From NCBI RefSeq assembly GCF_024305035.1, contig NZ_JAMWZB010000013.1, positions 1 through 64,000 of the forward strand: a DNA stretch of 64,000 bases. Direction: 5' to 3'. The notes below the pieces were generated by a model. It saw only the letters and a program-made list of their open reading frames with translations. It was not told the DNA's origin and ran no database searches. Numbering within the stretch: the first letter of the stretch is position 1; the number at the start of each line of letters is the position of its first letter. The translations under genes and the position numbers were made by a program. The DNA comes from Algoriphagus sp. Lineage in GTDB: Bacteria; Bacteroidota; Bacteroidia; Cytophagales; Cyclobacteriaceae. Below are positions 14,931-24,440 of this stretch, in pieces.

Positions 14931-15491
14931 ATGAAGATAAGCTTACTATTTTTCTTTTGGATCATTTCCTTCTCGGTTTCCTACAGCCAAGAGTACAATC
15001 TTGCTAATCCATCAGAGCTCAAAGAATACATTGAAGTCGTCAAAAAATCTACAGAAGGCCCAGAAATTGGCTCGAGGTTTCCTGACTTTACAGCTTTCGA
15101 GTTTGATGGTAAAAAACTAAGTTATGAGGATCTCCAAGAAAAACTTATCGTAGTAAATATTTGGTATGTTGGCTGCACGGGATGTAAGCAAGAAGAACCA
15201 TTTCTTAAAAAGCTTACTGATGAATTTTCCACAACTGAGAACGTAATTTTTTTGAATTTTTCCATGTCATCTCCAAAAAAAAATGAACGCTATTTCTCCA
15301 AAAGAGGAGACTTTGGCTATCAAACAGCCAGTGTCGAAAGGAGTTGGGTCAAAGAAAAATTAAATATCACACTTTCTCCCACACACTTCCCGATCAAAAA
15401 TGGTGTTCTCGAGGAGAAAATATCTTTAGCCTCAGCTCAACCAGAATCCCTTAATTGGTTCAAATCAAGAATCCTTTCACTTTTAAATTAA
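14931..15491 (+). CDS. TlpA-like thioredoxin-fold protein, exported
   Basis: A 186-residue protein from the ATG at 14931, chosen over an upstream in-frame TTG (14901) because it places a signal peptide at the N-terminus (MKISLLFFFWIISFSVSYSQ). The thioredoxin fold carries the redox motif GCTGC in VVNIWYVGCTGCKQEEPF, followed by VIFLNFSMSSPKKNERYF. This is the TlpA/ResA pattern of periplasmic thiol-disulfide oxidoreductases. Cis-proline occurs late as SPTHFPIKNG. A local AT-richness and lack of nearby cytochrome c genes leave the substrate open. Confidence 0.8.
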   Translation: MKISLLFFFWIISFSVSYSQEYNLANPSELKEYIEVVKKSTEGPEIGSRFPDFTAFEFDGKKLSYEDLQEKLIVVNIWYVGCTGCKQEEPFLKKLTDEFSTTENVIFLNFSMSSPKKNERYFSKRGDFGYQTASVERSWVKEKLNITLSPTHFPIKNGVLEEKISLASAQPESLNWFKSRILSLLN

Positions 15492-15498
15492 ATCCCTT

Positions 15499-16146
15499 TT
15501 GAAAAAGATTATCCCTTTTCTCTTCCTGATTTTTCTCCAATTTTCCTGTGCTTCCACCAAAATTTACCCCAGAATCAAGTGTCAAACTTGCGTTAGCAAA
15601 TCGGACGGGATTCTCCTGATGCCTTTGCAGTGGGATCCGAGCTTTCGTCAGCTCAGCACCGCACAGATAAATGAATTGGAGCAACTGATTTTAGAAATTT
15701 TCAGAGAGGAGGGTTTTACCCAGGTAGAGCTTTATGATCGGATGGAGTATGAATTGCTCCATGCCGGCATCCGAGACGTCAATGATCCTATTCAACGAGC
15801 CAATATCAATTTGGAATTGGGAATCCCCTACCTCTTGGGTCTGAGTTTGGGCGAAAGCAACTGGTCGGGAAATTGGGAAGCCATTGATCCTGATTTTCCC
15901 GAGGCGGGTACCTATTGGGAGGAAGATACTCAGGTGAGTAGCATGCTCCGAATTGCCCTTTTTGAAACCGCTGCCGGAGACATCGTCTCTGACTACGCAG
16001 TGGAAGCCACAATTAATGGAATGCCTATCCCGATTGGAGATGGAGAAACACTTACCCTGAATTTCGGCTCAGTCATCAAAGCGGTCAGCATCGCCACCCG
16101 GAAAGGCATCAAAAATCTAGTCAGCGATTGCAGTTGCTCACCTTAA
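15499..16146 (+). CDS. Lipoprotein of unknown function (GNA1162/DUF799-like)
   Basis: A 215-residue lipoprotein starting with TTG at 15499; lipobox FLQFSC gives a lipidated Cys. The mature part has a PCN-type layout: [50 protein letters not shown], and a strand [20 protein letters not shown]. The pattern (lipoprotein, alpha/beta fold resembling TolB-N/GNA1162 proteins) is suggestive, but identity is uncertain. It follows the TlpA-like gene by seven bases and is probably co-transcribed. Confidence 0.65.
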   Translation: MKKIIPFLFLIFLQFSCASTKIYPRIKCQTCVSKSDGILLMPLQWDPSFRQLSTAQINELEQLILEIFREEGFTQVELYDRMEYELLHAGIRDVNDPIQRANINLELGIPYLLGLSLGESNWSGNWEAIDPDFPEAGTYWEEDTQVSSMLRIALFETAAGDIVSDYAVEATINGMPIPIGDGETLTLNFGSVIKAVSIATRKGIKNLVSDCSCSP

Positions 16147-16176
16147 GAAAAGCACCGGATTTTTAAGGGGATTCTG

Positions 16177-16184
16177 TACATTTG
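16177..16184 (+). promoter_or_regulatory. -7 promoter box for pyrD
   Basis: TACATTTG is a perfect TAnnTTTG match 23 bases before the GTG start of pyrD. No TTG at the -33 position, so the promoter is weak or the match fortuitous. Confidence 0.45.
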
Positions 16185-16207
16185 TTCTGCCTACAAATTC
16201 CTTTGCC

Positions 16208-17248
16208 GTGTATAAAAAACTACTCAAACCCCTACTCTTTCATCTTCCTGCCGAAGCTGCTCATCATTTGACTTTTGACCTGACCAAACTCTCATTTAAT
16301 CTTCCGGGAGCTAAGGGAATTTTAAAAAGCAATTATGCCTTTGAGCATCCATCTTTAGCCCGCAAGGTTTTTGGGTTGACCTTTAAAAACCCGATTGGAC
16401 TTGCTGCAGGTTTTGACAAGGACGCCAAACTCATCGATGAAATGGCACAATTGGGTTTCGGATTTATCGAAATCGGAACTTTGACCCCAAAACCTCAACC
16501 TGGGAATCCTCTTCCCCGGCTTTTTCGCCTCCCCAAAGATCAAGCCCTGATTAATCGGATGGGGTTTAACAATGGTGGGGTTTTGGCTGCTGTAGAACGG
16601 TTGAAGAAGCGGAAATCAAACGTAATAATTGGGGGTAACATTGGGAAAAATAAGGTCACCCCCAATGAACAGGCAGTCCACGATTACCTCTATTGCTTGG
16701 AGGCTTTGCACGATTATGTGGATTATTTTGTGGTTAATGTCAGTTCACCCAACACACCCAATCTTCGGGATTTACAGGAAAAGGAACCGCTCAAAGCGTT
16801 GCTTTCGGCTGTAAAAAAAGCCAATGACGAAAAGGATAAACCCAAACCCATTTTGCTAAAAATCGCCCCGGATTTAACCCATGGGCAATTGGATGACATC
16901 ATCGAAATCGTCAACGAAACACAAATTGATGGGGTAATCGCCACCAATACCACCATTGATCGGACACAATTGGAAACCTCTAGGCAAGAAGTCGAGGCAA
17001 TCGGAGCAGGGGGAGTTAGTGGCAAAGTACTCCAATCGAGAAGCACGGAGGTGATTCGATACCTTCACCAAAAATCTGGCGGTTCATTTCCCATTGTCGG
17101 AGTGGGTGGAATTTTCTCTGCCGAGGACGCCATCGAAAAATTGGAAGCAGGAGCCAGCCTGGTTCAGGTGTACTCAGGCATGATTTATGAGGGACCTGGA
17201 TTGATCAAAGAAATCAAAAAAGGCTTAACCGCTTATTTTTCGAAGTAA
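16208..17248 (+). CDS. pyrD: Quinone-dependent dihydroorotate dehydrogenase (class 2)
   Basis: A 346-residue protein starting at GTG 16208. The N-terminal helices ([20 protein letters not shown]) are the membrane-association/quinone tunnel of class 2 enzymes. FMN-barrel motifs follow: [47 protein letters not shown], the catalytic-Ser loop [30 protein letters not shown] and [11 protein letters not shown]. It oxidises dihydroorotate to orotate in pyrimidine synthesis, passing electrons to menaquinone. A TACATTTG box lies 23 bases upstream. Confidence 0.95.
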   Translation: MYKKLLKPLLFHLPAEAAHHLTFDLTKLSFNLPGAKGILKSNYAFEHPSLARKVFGLTFKNPIGLAAGFDKDAKLIDEMAQLGFGFIEIGTLTPKPQPGNPLPRLFRLPKDQALINRMGFNNGGVLAAVERLKKRKSNVIIGGNIGKNKVTPNEQAVHDYLYCLEALHDYVDYFVVNVSSPNTPNLRDLQEKEPLKALLSAVKKANDEKDKPKPILLKIAPDLTHGQLDDIIEIVNETQIDGVIATNTTIDRTQLETSRQEVEAIGAGGVSGKVLQSRSTEVIRYLHQKSGGSFPIVGVGGIFSAEDAIEKLEAGASLVQVYSGMIYEGPGLIKEIKKGLTAYFSK

Positions 17249-17304
17249 TTTGTACATCTTAACCCTTAAATTCGGTTTTCAAACCCAGGACGCGATCGAT
17301 ATTC

Positions 17305-19791
17305 ATGGCCACTAATTCACCCAGGACCAACACTTTTCGAAAAAAAGGAGAAAAATCCAAAAAGCCATCTTCCAGTACTGGAGGGTTCAAGTTTTCGTTG
17401 GGGACTTTCAAAGCTTCCAAACTTGTCTTGGCTTTGGGGATCACCTTGATGTCTGCCGGTATCTTCCTATTCATTGCCTTCATCAGCTATTTTTTAAATG
17501 GACCTACCGACCAAAGTGTGGTCATGAACTCGGATTCGGAGGCCATTCGGGAATCTGCCCGTGAAACTCAAAACTGGCTTGGGTATTTGGGTGCGCAGGC
17601 CGGGCATTGGATGATTTACCGCTGGTTTGGACTGGCCGCTTTTCTGTTTCCTCCCTTTCTTTTTCTAATTGGTTTTCGCTGGACCTTTCGATTTTCGCTG
17701 GTTTCGCTGACGCGATACTCGACATTTGCACTATTCTTTACCTTTTGGTTGGGTTTATTAACCGGATACGTGGTTATTTTAGTCAAAGGCTACTCCTACT
17801 GGAGTTTTCTCTCCGGAGGATTCGGCTATGAACTGGCCAAATTATCTTCAGATTTTTTAGGATGGGGCACGTTCATTCTCATCGGGGGAGCTCTTTTGAT
17901 TTTTGTGATTTTCTTTTTTGATATTGACAAATTGGACTGGTTTAGCAGTAAATCAGGTGAGGATGAGCTAGAGGAGGATTCAGACTTAGTCACCACCGAA
18001 AAAGAGGATTTGAGCATCAAGCCTGCGGCTAAAAATGAAGATCCATTTAACCTGGAGGAAGAGGAAGAATTTGAGGATGATGGGACCGACTGGATCATCA
18101 AAGGGGGAGAGGAAAAGCCTTTTGAGGGTAAACCTAATGGGGAGGAAGATCCATTCGAAATCAATCAAGTCAATCTCTTGGATGAATCCGAGGAAAGGGC
18201 TGAATCCAAAAAAACGGAAGAAAAGCAGTTTTCTGTCACCAAAGCGGTCAATGAGGAAAAAACAGCGGAAGAAGTCGAAAACCTTGACCCCTATGACCCC
18301 ACCTTGGATTTGCCCCGCTATCAGTATCCAACCCTGGATTTACTCAACGAATATGACCTTCAAAAGGTCACCGTCACCCGTCAAGAACTCGAGGAGAATA
18401 AAAACAAAATCGTCGAGACCCTTGAAAACTTTAAAATTGGCATACAGGAAATCAAGGCAACAATCGGCCCAACCGTAACCCTATATGAAATTGTTCCGGA
18501 ACCCGGGGTGAAGATATCCAAAATCAAAAATCTGGAAGACGATATTGCCTTGAGTTTGGCTGCTTTGGGAATCCGTATCATCGCACCCATCCCAGGCAAA
18601 GGCACCATTGGGATCGAAGTGCCCAATAAAAACCGGGAGCTCGTTCCGGCACGTGCAGTTTTGGGTACTGAAAAATTTATGCGCTCGGATAAGGACTTGC
18701 CGATTGCCTTGGGTAAAACCATCTCCAATGAAGTCTTTGTCGGCGATTTGGCCAAAATGCCTCATTTGCTGATGGCCGGTGCCACAGGCCAGGGAAAATC
18801 TGTGGGATTGAACATGATTTTGGCTTCCCTGATCTACAAGAAGCACCCTTCCCAACTGAAATTTGTTTTAGTCGATCCCAAGAAGGTGGAATTGACCTTG
18901 TTTAACAAAATTGAGCGGCACTTTTTGGCCAAACTCCCCGGATCGGAAGAAGCGATCATCACCGATACCAAAAAGGTAATTTATACCTTAAATTCCTTGT
19001 GCATCGAAATGGACAATCGCTACAACCTGCTCAAAGATGCTGGGGCGCGAAATCTTAAAGAATACAACGCAAAATTCATTGCCCGAAAACTCAATCCTGA
19101 GAAAGGTCATCGATTCATGCCCTACATCGTTTTGGTGATTGATGAATTAGCCGACCTGATGATGACTGCAGGAAAAGAAATCGAGGGGCCCATTGCCCGG
19201 CTGGCCCAGCTCGCACGGGCCATTGGGATCCATTTGGTGGTAGCCACGCAGCGACCTTCTGTAAATGTAATCACAGGAATAATTAAAGCCAACTTCCCTG
19301 CACGGCTTTCCTTCCGAGTGACCTCCAAAATTGACTCCAGAACGATCCTGGATGCGGGTGGAGCTGACCAGTTGATTGGTATGGGGGACATGCTACTTTC
19401 TCAAGGGTCAGAAATGATCCGTTTGCAATGTGCTTTCCTAGATACCCCGGAAGTAGATGCCATCTGTGATTGGATCGGAGAGCAAAAAGGGTATTCGGAC
19501 GCTTATCTTTTGCCGGAATTTGAAGGAGAAGACGGGGATAACTCCATCGGTGAAGTGGACCTTTCCGATCGAGACCCCTTGTTTGAGGATGCTGCTCGAC
19601 TTATCGTTCTTCACCAGCAAGGGAGTACCTCGCTGATTCAACGAAAACTTAAGCTCGGATATAACCGGGCAGGCCGGATTATCGATCAACTTGAAGCGGC
19701 TGGAGTCGTGGGTTCCTTTGAAGGCTCCAAGGCACGGGAAGTATTGATTCAAGACGACGCTAGTTTGGAACAATTATTGAATAGTTTATAG
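17305..19791 (+). CDS. ftsK: DNA translocase FtsK
   Basis: An 828-residue protein. Four N-terminal transmembrane helices (about 45-65, 105-135, 140-160, 190-215) anchor it at the septum. An acidic linker (about 220-330) joins the motor: Walker A GATGQGKSVG near 492, Walker B VLVIDELADLM near 611, and ATQRPSVNVITG. The C-terminal gamma winged helix (about 755-815: LIVLHQQGSTSLIQRKLKLG, then YNRAGRIIDQLEAAGVVG) reads KOPS/FRS-type polarity sequences. It pumps chromosomal DNA at division. Genes for pyrD upstream and lolA downstream lie on the same strand, but each is separated by 34-56 bases. Confidence 0.97.
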   Translation: MATNSPRTNTFRKKGEKSKKPSSSTGGFKFSLGTFKASKLVLALGITLMSAGIFLFIAFISYFLNGPTDQSVVMNSDSEAIRESARETQNWLGYLGAQAGHWMIYRWFGLAAFLFPPFLFLIGFRWTFRFSLVSLTRYSTFALFFTFWLGLLTGYVVILVKGYSYWSFLSGGFGYELAKLSSDFLGWGTFILIGGALLIFVIFFFDIDKLDWFSSKSGEDELEEDSDLVTTEKEDLSIKPAAKNEDPFNLEEEEEFEDDGTDWIIKGGEEKPFEGKPNGEEDPFEINQVNLLDESEERAESKKTEEKQFSVTKAVNEEKTAEEVENLDPYDPTLDLPRYQYPTLDLLNEYDLQKVTVTRQELEENKNKIVETLENFKIGIQEIKATIGPTVTLYEIVPEPGVKISKIKNLEDDIALSLAALGIRIIAPIPGKGTIGIEVPNKNRELVPARAVLGTEKFMRSDKDLPIALGKTISNEVFVGDLAKMPHLLMAGATGQGKSVGLNMILASLIYKKHPSQLKFVLVDPKKVELTLFNKIERHFLAKLPGSEEAIITDTKKVIYTLNSLCIEMDNRYNLLKDAGARNLKEYNAKFIARKLNPEKGHRFMPYIVLVIDELADLMMTAGKEIEGPIARLAQLARAIGIHLVVATQRPSVNVITGIIKANFPARLSFRVTSKIDSRTILDAGGADQLIGMGDMLLSQGSEMIRLQCAFLDTPEVDAICDWIGEQKGYSDAYLLPEFEGEDGDNSIGEVDLSDRDPLFEDAARLIVLHQQGSTSLIQRKLKLGYNRAGRIIDQLEAAGVVGSFEGSKAREVLIQDDASLEQLLNSL

Positions 19792-19824
19792 TAGCCGAGT
19801 AGAACAGCAAACGGCTATAGATTC

Positions 19825-20478
19825 ATGAAAAAATTTGCCCTATTCATCAGTATCCTTCACTTTTTCTTCTTTGCCCTATCAGCAGAAGCCCAAAAGCAAC
19901 CGGAGGCAAAAAAGGTCTTGGACCAAATGAGTCAAAAATTCAGAAGCCTCAATGGCTTTACGGCAGAATTTGACTTTACTTATCAAGATGCGAGTGGAAG
20001 CTCAGAGCGACAAAGCGGGGAAATCGCAGTCAAAGGCGAACAATATCGACTCAAACTTCCTGAGCAAGAAATCTTCAACGATGGAAAAACGGTCTGGACC
20101 TACATTCAAGCAGATGGATACAAGGAAGTTACCATCAATGATGTCTCACAAATGGAAGGCGAATTGACACCCTCCAACATCTACCGAATGTATGAATCGG
20201 GATTTGATTACAAACTTTTGAAGGAAAAAGTATTCCAAGGCAAAGCTACCCAAGTGGTTGAACTGAATGCGACCAGTTCAGATGCTCCTTTTGAGCAAGT
20301 CAAATTAATGATCGACAAAAACAGTAAGGATTTGCTGGGTTGGGAGATGTTTGATGGACAGGGAGGGATGTTTTCCTACACCTTTAAAAACCTCAAGCAA
20401 AACGCCAATCTTCCGGCAACCTATTTTGCTTTTGATGCCAAAAAATACCCTGGCATTGAGGTGATAGATTTGAGGTAA
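19825..20478 (+). CDS. lolA: Outer-membrane lipoprotein carrier protein LolA
   Basis: A 217-residue periplasmic protein with a signal peptide (MKKFALFISILHFFFFALSA, cleavage after AEA). The LolA beta fold shows in LNGFTAEFDFTYQDASG, EIAVKGEQYRLKLPEQEIFN, DGKTVWTYI, and VKLMIDKNSKDLLGWEMFDG. It ferries lipoproteins across the periplasm to the outer membrane. The ftsK-lolA order is the same as in many proteobacteria and Bacteroidota, supporting the call. Confidence 0.88.
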   Translation: MKKFALFISILHFFFFALSAEAQKQPEAKKVLDQMSQKFRSLNGFTAEFDFTYQDASGSSERQSGEIAVKGEQYRLKLPEQEIFNDGKTVWTYIQADGYKEVTINDVSQMEGELTPSNIYRMYESGFDYKLLKEKVFQGKATQVVELNATSSDAPFEQVKLMIDKNSKDLLGWEMFDGQGGMFSYTFKNLKQNANLPATYFAFDAKKYPGIEVIDLR

Positions 20479-20538
20479 AACCTTCTGGAAACCCGATTAT
20501 CCTTTTCCTTCATGTGAGAAATTATCGAACAGTAAGCT

Positions 20539-21147
20539 TTAGGTTAAAGTAACCCCTTTTGTTTGTGGCTTCCTTTCCAATCCACTAGTTGTCCAGGATA
20601 TCCAATTTTGAATCAAGCGTAACCCATACTCGGTGAGCAAAGCCTCGGGATGATATTGAATCCCTACAATCGGCAAATTCCGATGGACCATACCCATGAT
20701 TTCATTCTCCTGTGTTTTCAATAGCGGAATCAGACATTCGGGCAATTCTGAAAGCTGGAGGGAATGATACCGGGTTACTGAAAATTTCTCAGGTATACCG
20801 GCTAATACCTCATGATTTTGGATCCGATAGACTGAATGAACTTTACCGTGCGTCGGCTTTTTGTTTTTAATTAGGCTGGCTCCAAAAAATTCACCAATCG
20901 CCTGATGCCCCAAACATACTCCCAAAATCGGAACTTGCCGATGATATTGCCTCAACATATTCATCAGATTTCCAGCTTTTGAGGGAGTCTCCGGTCCCGG
21001 AGAAAGGATCAATCCGTTGAACTCAAGGGCTTCGATTTCTTGATGAGTGCAATCATTTCTCAGCATTTTTAAATCCTGTCCCGTCTGCCGGATTAAATCC
21101 GCCAAAATATGGCTAAAGGAATCAAAATTATCGATTAATAGCAGCAT
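20539..21147 (-). CDS. pabA: Anthranilate/aminodeoxychorismate synthase glutaminase subunit
   Basis: A 202-residue class I glutamine amidotransferase. LLIDNFDSFSHILADLIRQT starts the fold. LSPGPETPSKAG is the oxyanion region, the nucleophile is in GVCLGHQAIGEFFGA, and catalytic His/Glu are in IVGIQYHPEALLTEYG. It supplies ammonia to a chromate-type chorismate partner (TrpE or PabB). Neither partner is in the window, so trpG versus pabA cannot be decided; here the fused genomic context is cvpA-yqeY, unlike a trp operon, which favours PabA. Its ATG lies 20 bases inside the cvpA 3' end. Confidence 0.85.
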   Translation of the reverse strand: MLLLIDNFDSFSHILADLIRQTGQDLKMLRNDCTHQEIEALEFNGLILSPGPETPSKAGNLMNMLRQYHRQVPILGVCLGHQAIGEFFGASLIKNKKPTHGKVHSVYRIQNHEVLAGIPEKFSVTRYHSLQLSELPECLIPLLKTQENEIMGMVHRNLPIVGIQYHPEALLTEYGLRLIQNWISWTTSGLERKPQTKGVTLT

Positions 21148-21685
21148 CTTTTACTTTTTCGACCCATTCCTCCACGATTCCCTTTGTCGAATCTACCGGA
21201 GGGAAAAACGGTGCCACTACATCAATCACAAAAGGCGCCAAGGGTTCGATGTAAGAAACCAACTCGGACTGTCGCTCCCATTTTTTGGGATAATCCACTT
21301 CAAACTCCCGAACAAACCAATAAAACAAACTTAGAAAAAAACCCGCTTTAATTACCCCCAAAAATATCCCTGCAATGGAATCAAAGGTGCCCAAAATCGT
21401 TAAATCCATCAGCTTTTTCAGGGTCCATCCCACCACACGAATCAGAATCAAGCTCAAAACAAAAATGAGCAAAAACCCCATGACTGGATAAGAAAGGTTG
21501 ACACTATCCATATTTTCCCCCAGCCATGCAGCTGCCGGTTCCATAAAATAAAATCCCAAAACCAGTGCCACCACAAAACCAATTAGTCCCAAGATCCCTA
21601 AGAGGAATCCTTGGCGGTATCCCTCATAGGCTCCTAGGACTAAAATCAAAACGATGACAATATCGATGTAGGACTGCGTTTCCAA
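21128..21685 (-). CDS. cvpA: CvpA-family membrane protein
   Basis: A 185-residue protein with four transmembrane helices (about 5-25, 28-48, 65-87, 100-122). The CvpA signature is seen in YIDIVIVLILVLGAYEGYRQ, GFLLGILGLIGFVVALVLGF, and GTFDSIAGIFLGVIKAGFFL. The C-terminal 60 residues are a periplasmic tail with DYPKKWERQSELVSYIEPLA. The family is linked to colicin V export and envelope homeostasis; the function in Bacteroidota is not known. It overlaps pabA by 20 bases and begins one base after the yqeY stop. Confidence 0.85.
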   Translation of the reverse strand: METQSYIDIVIVLILVLGAYEGYRQGFLLGILGLIGFVVALVLGFYFMEPAAAWLGENMDSVNLSYPVMGFLLIFVLSLILIRVVGWTLKKLMDLTILGTFDSIAGIFLGVIKAGFFLSLFYWFVREFEVDYPKKWERQSELVSYIEPLAPFVIDVVAPFFPPVDSTKGIVEEWVEKVKDAAINR

Positions 21686-21686
21686 C

Positions 21687-22139
21687 TTAGCTATTCAATA
21701 ACGTTTTCACTTTATCAGCGATTGCCTTTCCATCCGCTTTTCCGGCCAATTCTTTGGAGGCCACGCCCATCACTTTTCCCATATCTTTGGGCCCGCTTGC
21801 GCCGGTTTTAGCAATAATATCTTCAACCGCCTGAGTCAGTTCTTCATCGGTCAGTGCCTTGGGCAAAAACTCCTGAATTACTTTCAGTTCGGCCATTTCT
21901 ACTTCGTGCAAATCAAATCTTCCTTGTTGCTCATAGATATCCGCGGAGTCTTTACGCTGTTTGGCCGCTTTAGTGAGCAATTTCATCTCTTCGTCGGCCG
22001 ATAGATCTCCTTTAACACCCCCTTTGGTTTCTTCCAACAAAATCAAGGACTTAACCGCCCGTAAAGCCGTCAGTCGAGTTTTGTCCTTGGCGATCATGGC
22101 AGATTTAATTTCAGATTCTATGGTTTGTTTTAAACTCAT
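21687..22139 (-). CDS. yqeY: GatB/YqeY domain protein
   Basis: A 150-residue all-helical YqeY protein. Typical segments: MSLKQTIESEIKSAMIAKDK at the start (the conserved MK/AKD-x-x-RLTALRAVKS region), YEQQGRFDLHEVEMAELKVI, FLPKALTDEELTQAVEDIIA and DMGKVMGVASKELAGKADGK. The family is related to the tail of GatB that binds tRNA; its stand-alone role is unclear. It leads the yqeY-cvpA-pabA minus-strand operon and is divergent to pdxJ, with 62 bases between start codons. Confidence 0.92.
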   Translation of the reverse strand: MSLKQTIESEIKSAMIAKDKTRLTALRAVKSLILLEETKGGVKGDLSADEEMKLLTKAAKQRKDSADIYEQQGRFDLHEVEMAELKVIQEFLPKALTDEELTQAVEDIIAKTGASGPKDMGKVMGVASKELAGKADGKAIADKVKTLLNS

Positions 22140-22166
22140 TGCTAGTTAGATTATGTTGTAACTTTG
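22139..22166 (+). promoter_or_regulatory. Promoter of pdxJ
   Basis: TTGC at 22139 and TAACTTTG at 22159-22166 (perfect -7 consensus), spacing 17 bases, slightly short of the usual 19. The -33 element overlaps the divergent yqeY start codon. The leader would be about 30 nt. Confidence 0.6.
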
Positions 22167-22201
22167 TTTTCACTGCAAAAATACCCTTTTTAGAACGCGA
22201 T

Positions 22202-22924
22202 ATGACTAAGCTAAGTGTAAATATCAATAAGATTGCGACCCTTCGCAACGCCCGGGGAGCAAATAACCCCAATGTGGTTCTGGTGGCACAAGATGCCGAA
22301 CGTTTTGGAGCGGAAGGAATTACAGTTCATCCGCGTCCCGATGAGCGCCACATTCGCTATCAGGATGTACTGGATTTAGCAGAAGTGGTGACCACTGAAT
22401 TCAATATTGAAGGTTACCCAGACAAGCGCTATATGGAGCTAGTCAAGCGGGTGAAACCCACCCAAGCCACCCTAGTGCCCGATCCGCCGGATGCCATCAC
22501 CTCCAATACCGGCTGGGATACGATTACCCATCAGAGCATGTTGAAAGATATCGTGTCCGAACTTAAAGAATCCGGCTGTCGGGTTTCTATTTTCATCAAT
22601 CCGGAGGCAAAATATTTTGAACCGGCCCAACTCACCGGTACCGACCGCGTAGAGCTTTACACTGAACCCTATGCTTCTCACTACCTGGTAGACCGAGAAA
22701 AAGCTGTAGCTCCCTATGTGGAAGTGGCAAAAATCGCACAGGAACTCGGTCTAGGATTGAACGCTGGGCACGATTTGGATCTGCAGAATCTAGCTTTTCT
22801 GAAGCATAAAATTCCATTTTTGGATGAGGTTTCCATTGGCCATGCGCTCGTCTGCGATGCGCTTTACTATGGTCTGGAAAATACCATTCAGATGTACAGA
22901 AGAAGACTCGAAGAGAATAGTTAA
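22202..22924 (+). CDS. pdxJ: Pyridoxine 5'-phosphate synthase PdxJ
   Basis: A 240-residue TIM-barrel enzyme. The start ATG at 22202 gives the standard N-terminus TKLSVNINKIATLRNARG. Active-site segments: GAEGITVHPRPDERHIRYQD (phosphate/amine binding), NIEGYPDKRYMELV, TLVPDPPDAITSNTGWD, GCRVSIFINPEAKYFE, and GLGLNAGHDLDLQNL. It condenses 1-deoxyxylulose 5-phosphate with 3-amino-2-oxopropyl phosphate to PNP, the DXP-dependent route to vitamin B6. Translation from an upstream in-frame ATG-like codon at 22139 is unlikely because that region holds the promoter. Confidence 0.96.
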   Translation: MTKLSVNINKIATLRNARGANNPNVVLVAQDAERFGAEGITVHPRPDERHIRYQDVLDLAEVVTTEFNIEGYPDKRYMELVKRVKPTQATLVPDPPDAITSNTGWDTITHQSMLKDIVSELKESGCRVSIFINPEAKYFEPAQLTGTDRVELYTEPYASHYLVDREKAVAPYVEVAKIAQELGLGLNAGHDLDLQNLAFLKHKIPFLDEVSIGHALVCDALYYGLENTIQMYRRRLEENS

Positions 22925-22950
22925 TTGTTCAACGTTAAAAGTTAATAGGT

Positions 22951-23709
22951 TTGAAATTAAATTTTAGAAAATCCGGAACCGGCCAACCCCTTGTAATCCT
23001 TCATGGACTTTTTGGATCGGCAGACAATTGGTTTTCCATCGCTCGTGAGCTAGAAAAAGACTTCACACTTTACCTAGTGGATCAAAGAAACCATGGGGAT
23101 TCTCCGCATGCAGAAGAATGGAATTATCGAGTGATGGTCAAGGATCTTTTGGAGCTTTTTGATGATGAAGGGCTAAGTGAAGTGTTTCTGATGGGACATT
23201 CCATGGGTGGGAAAACAGCTATGAATTTTGCTTTGGCTCATCCTGATCGCGTAGAAAAGCTAATCGTTGCCGATATTGCTCCACGCTATTATTCGGTTCA
23301 CCATCAAACGATTTTAGAAGGTCTCAATTCCATCCCCCTGGCTCAGATCAAATCCCGGAAAGAAGCCGATGAGCATCTTTCCAAGTATATCCACGAACCA
23401 GGAATCCGCCAGTTTCTACTCAAAAGCTTGGGAAGGGATGAAAATGGATTTGCTTGGAAAATCAACCTTCCGGTAATCACCAAAAACATTGAAGAGGTGG
23501 GAAAAGCCCTTCCTGAAAGTGGAAAATATCAAGGACCCACCCTATTCTTAGCTGGTGCCAATTCCAACTATATCCAACAAAGTGACTTACCGGATATTTT
23601 AAATCACTTTCCCAATTATGAGATTGAATTTATTTCCGATGCCGGACATTGGCTGCATGCCGAAAAACCAGAGGTGGTAATTCAGCAGGTAAGGAGATTT
23701 TTAAATTAA
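22951..23709 (+). CDS. Alpha/beta-hydrolase, YbfF-like esterase
   Basis: A 252-residue alpha/beta-hydrolase starting at TTG 22951. The oxyanion segment is LVILHGLFGSADNWFSIAR, the nucleophile elbow is MGHSMGGKT (catalytic Ser near residue 91), and the last His is in ISDAGHWLHAEKPE near residue 234. The HGLFGSADNW and DQRNHGDSPH motifs are those of the YbfF-type carboxylesterases. No start other than TTG gives the full first beta strand. The substrate is unknown. It lies 26 bases after pdxJ on the same strand, so co-transcription is likely. Confidence 0.88.
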   Translation: MKLNFRKSGTGQPLVILHGLFGSADNWFSIARELEKDFTLYLVDQRNHGDSPHAEEWNYRVMVKDLLELFDDEGLSEVFLMGHSMGGKTAMNFALAHPDRVEKLIVADIAPRYYSVHHQTILEGLNSIPLAQIKSRKEADEHLSKYIHEPGIRQFLLKSLGRDENGFAWKINLPVITKNIEEVGKALPESGKYQGPTLFLAGANSNYIQQSDLPDILNHFPNYEIEFISDAGHWLHAEKPEVVIQQVRRFLN

Positions 23710-23726
23710 ATTACCCGAATGAATCT

Positions 23727-24437
23727 ATGCCCCAAGGAAAGCTTTTTTTAATCCCCAACATCCTCGCTGAGAATACAGCCGATCAGGTCATCACTCCTCA
23801 AGTGCGTGAGGTGATCGCTCATACCAAAGTATTTTTGGTCGAAAATCTACGGACTGCCCGTCGCTATATCTCCAGTCTGAAGCTGGGAGTGAACCTGGAG
23901 GAAGTCCACATGGAAATTTTAGATAAAAACACTCCGCCAGAATCCATCAACAGACTCCTTCAGCCGCTATTTAACGGTGCCGATGTAGGAATCCTATCTG
24001 AAGCAGGTTGTCCGGGAATCGCCGATCCGGGAGCTTTGGCCGTAGCCCACGCGCACACCCGGGGAATCCAAGTTGTACCTCTATCCGGTCCGAGTTCCAT
24101 GTTTTTGGCCTTGATGGGCTCGGGTTTTTCGGGTCAGTCCTTTGCCTTTCACGGCTATTTACCCATTGATAAAAAAGAGCGGGCTGCTGCCTTGAAAAAA
24201 TTGGAAGCAGAATCCCTTCGGGAAAAGCGGGCCCAGATTTTTATGGAGACGCCCTTTCGCAACAATCAGCTTTTAGAGGATTTGACCCGGACGCTTTCGT
24301 CTCAAACCAAGCTCTGTATCGCCAAAAATCTAACCGCATCAGACCAAGTCATCCAAACGAAAACCGTGCTTGATTGGAAGAAAAGCCCAATCGATCTGCA
24401 TAAAATTCCCACCGTTTTTATCCTTCAAAGTTTCTAA
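23727..24437 (+). CDS. Tetrapyrrole-methylase-fold SAM methyltransferase, RsmI-related
   Basis: A 236-residue protein from the ATG at 23727 (an upstream reading to 23649 overlaps the esterase gene and is not needed). KLFLIPNILAE starts the fold; the SAM site shows in VGILSEAGCPGIADPGALAV and VVPLSGPSSMFLALMGSGFS; QSFAFHGYLPIDKKERAAAL follows. The pattern is that of RsmI, which 2'-O-methylates C1402 of 16S rRNA. It is shorter than usual RsmI (about 280), lacking the C-terminal domain; this short form is common in Bacteroidota and its substrate is not established. Confidence 0.8.
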   Translation: MPQGKLFLIPNILAENTADQVITPQVREVIAHTKVFLVENLRTARRYISSLKLGVNLEEVHMEILDKNTPPESINRLLQPLFNGADVGILSEAGCPGIADPGALAVAHAHTRGIQVVPLSGPSSMFLALMGSGFSGQSFAFHGYLPIDKKERAAALKKLEAESLREKRAQIFMETPFRNNQLLEDLTRTLSSQTKLCIAKNLTASDQVIQTKTVLDWKKSPIDLHKIPTVFILQSF

Positions 24438-24440
24438 GCA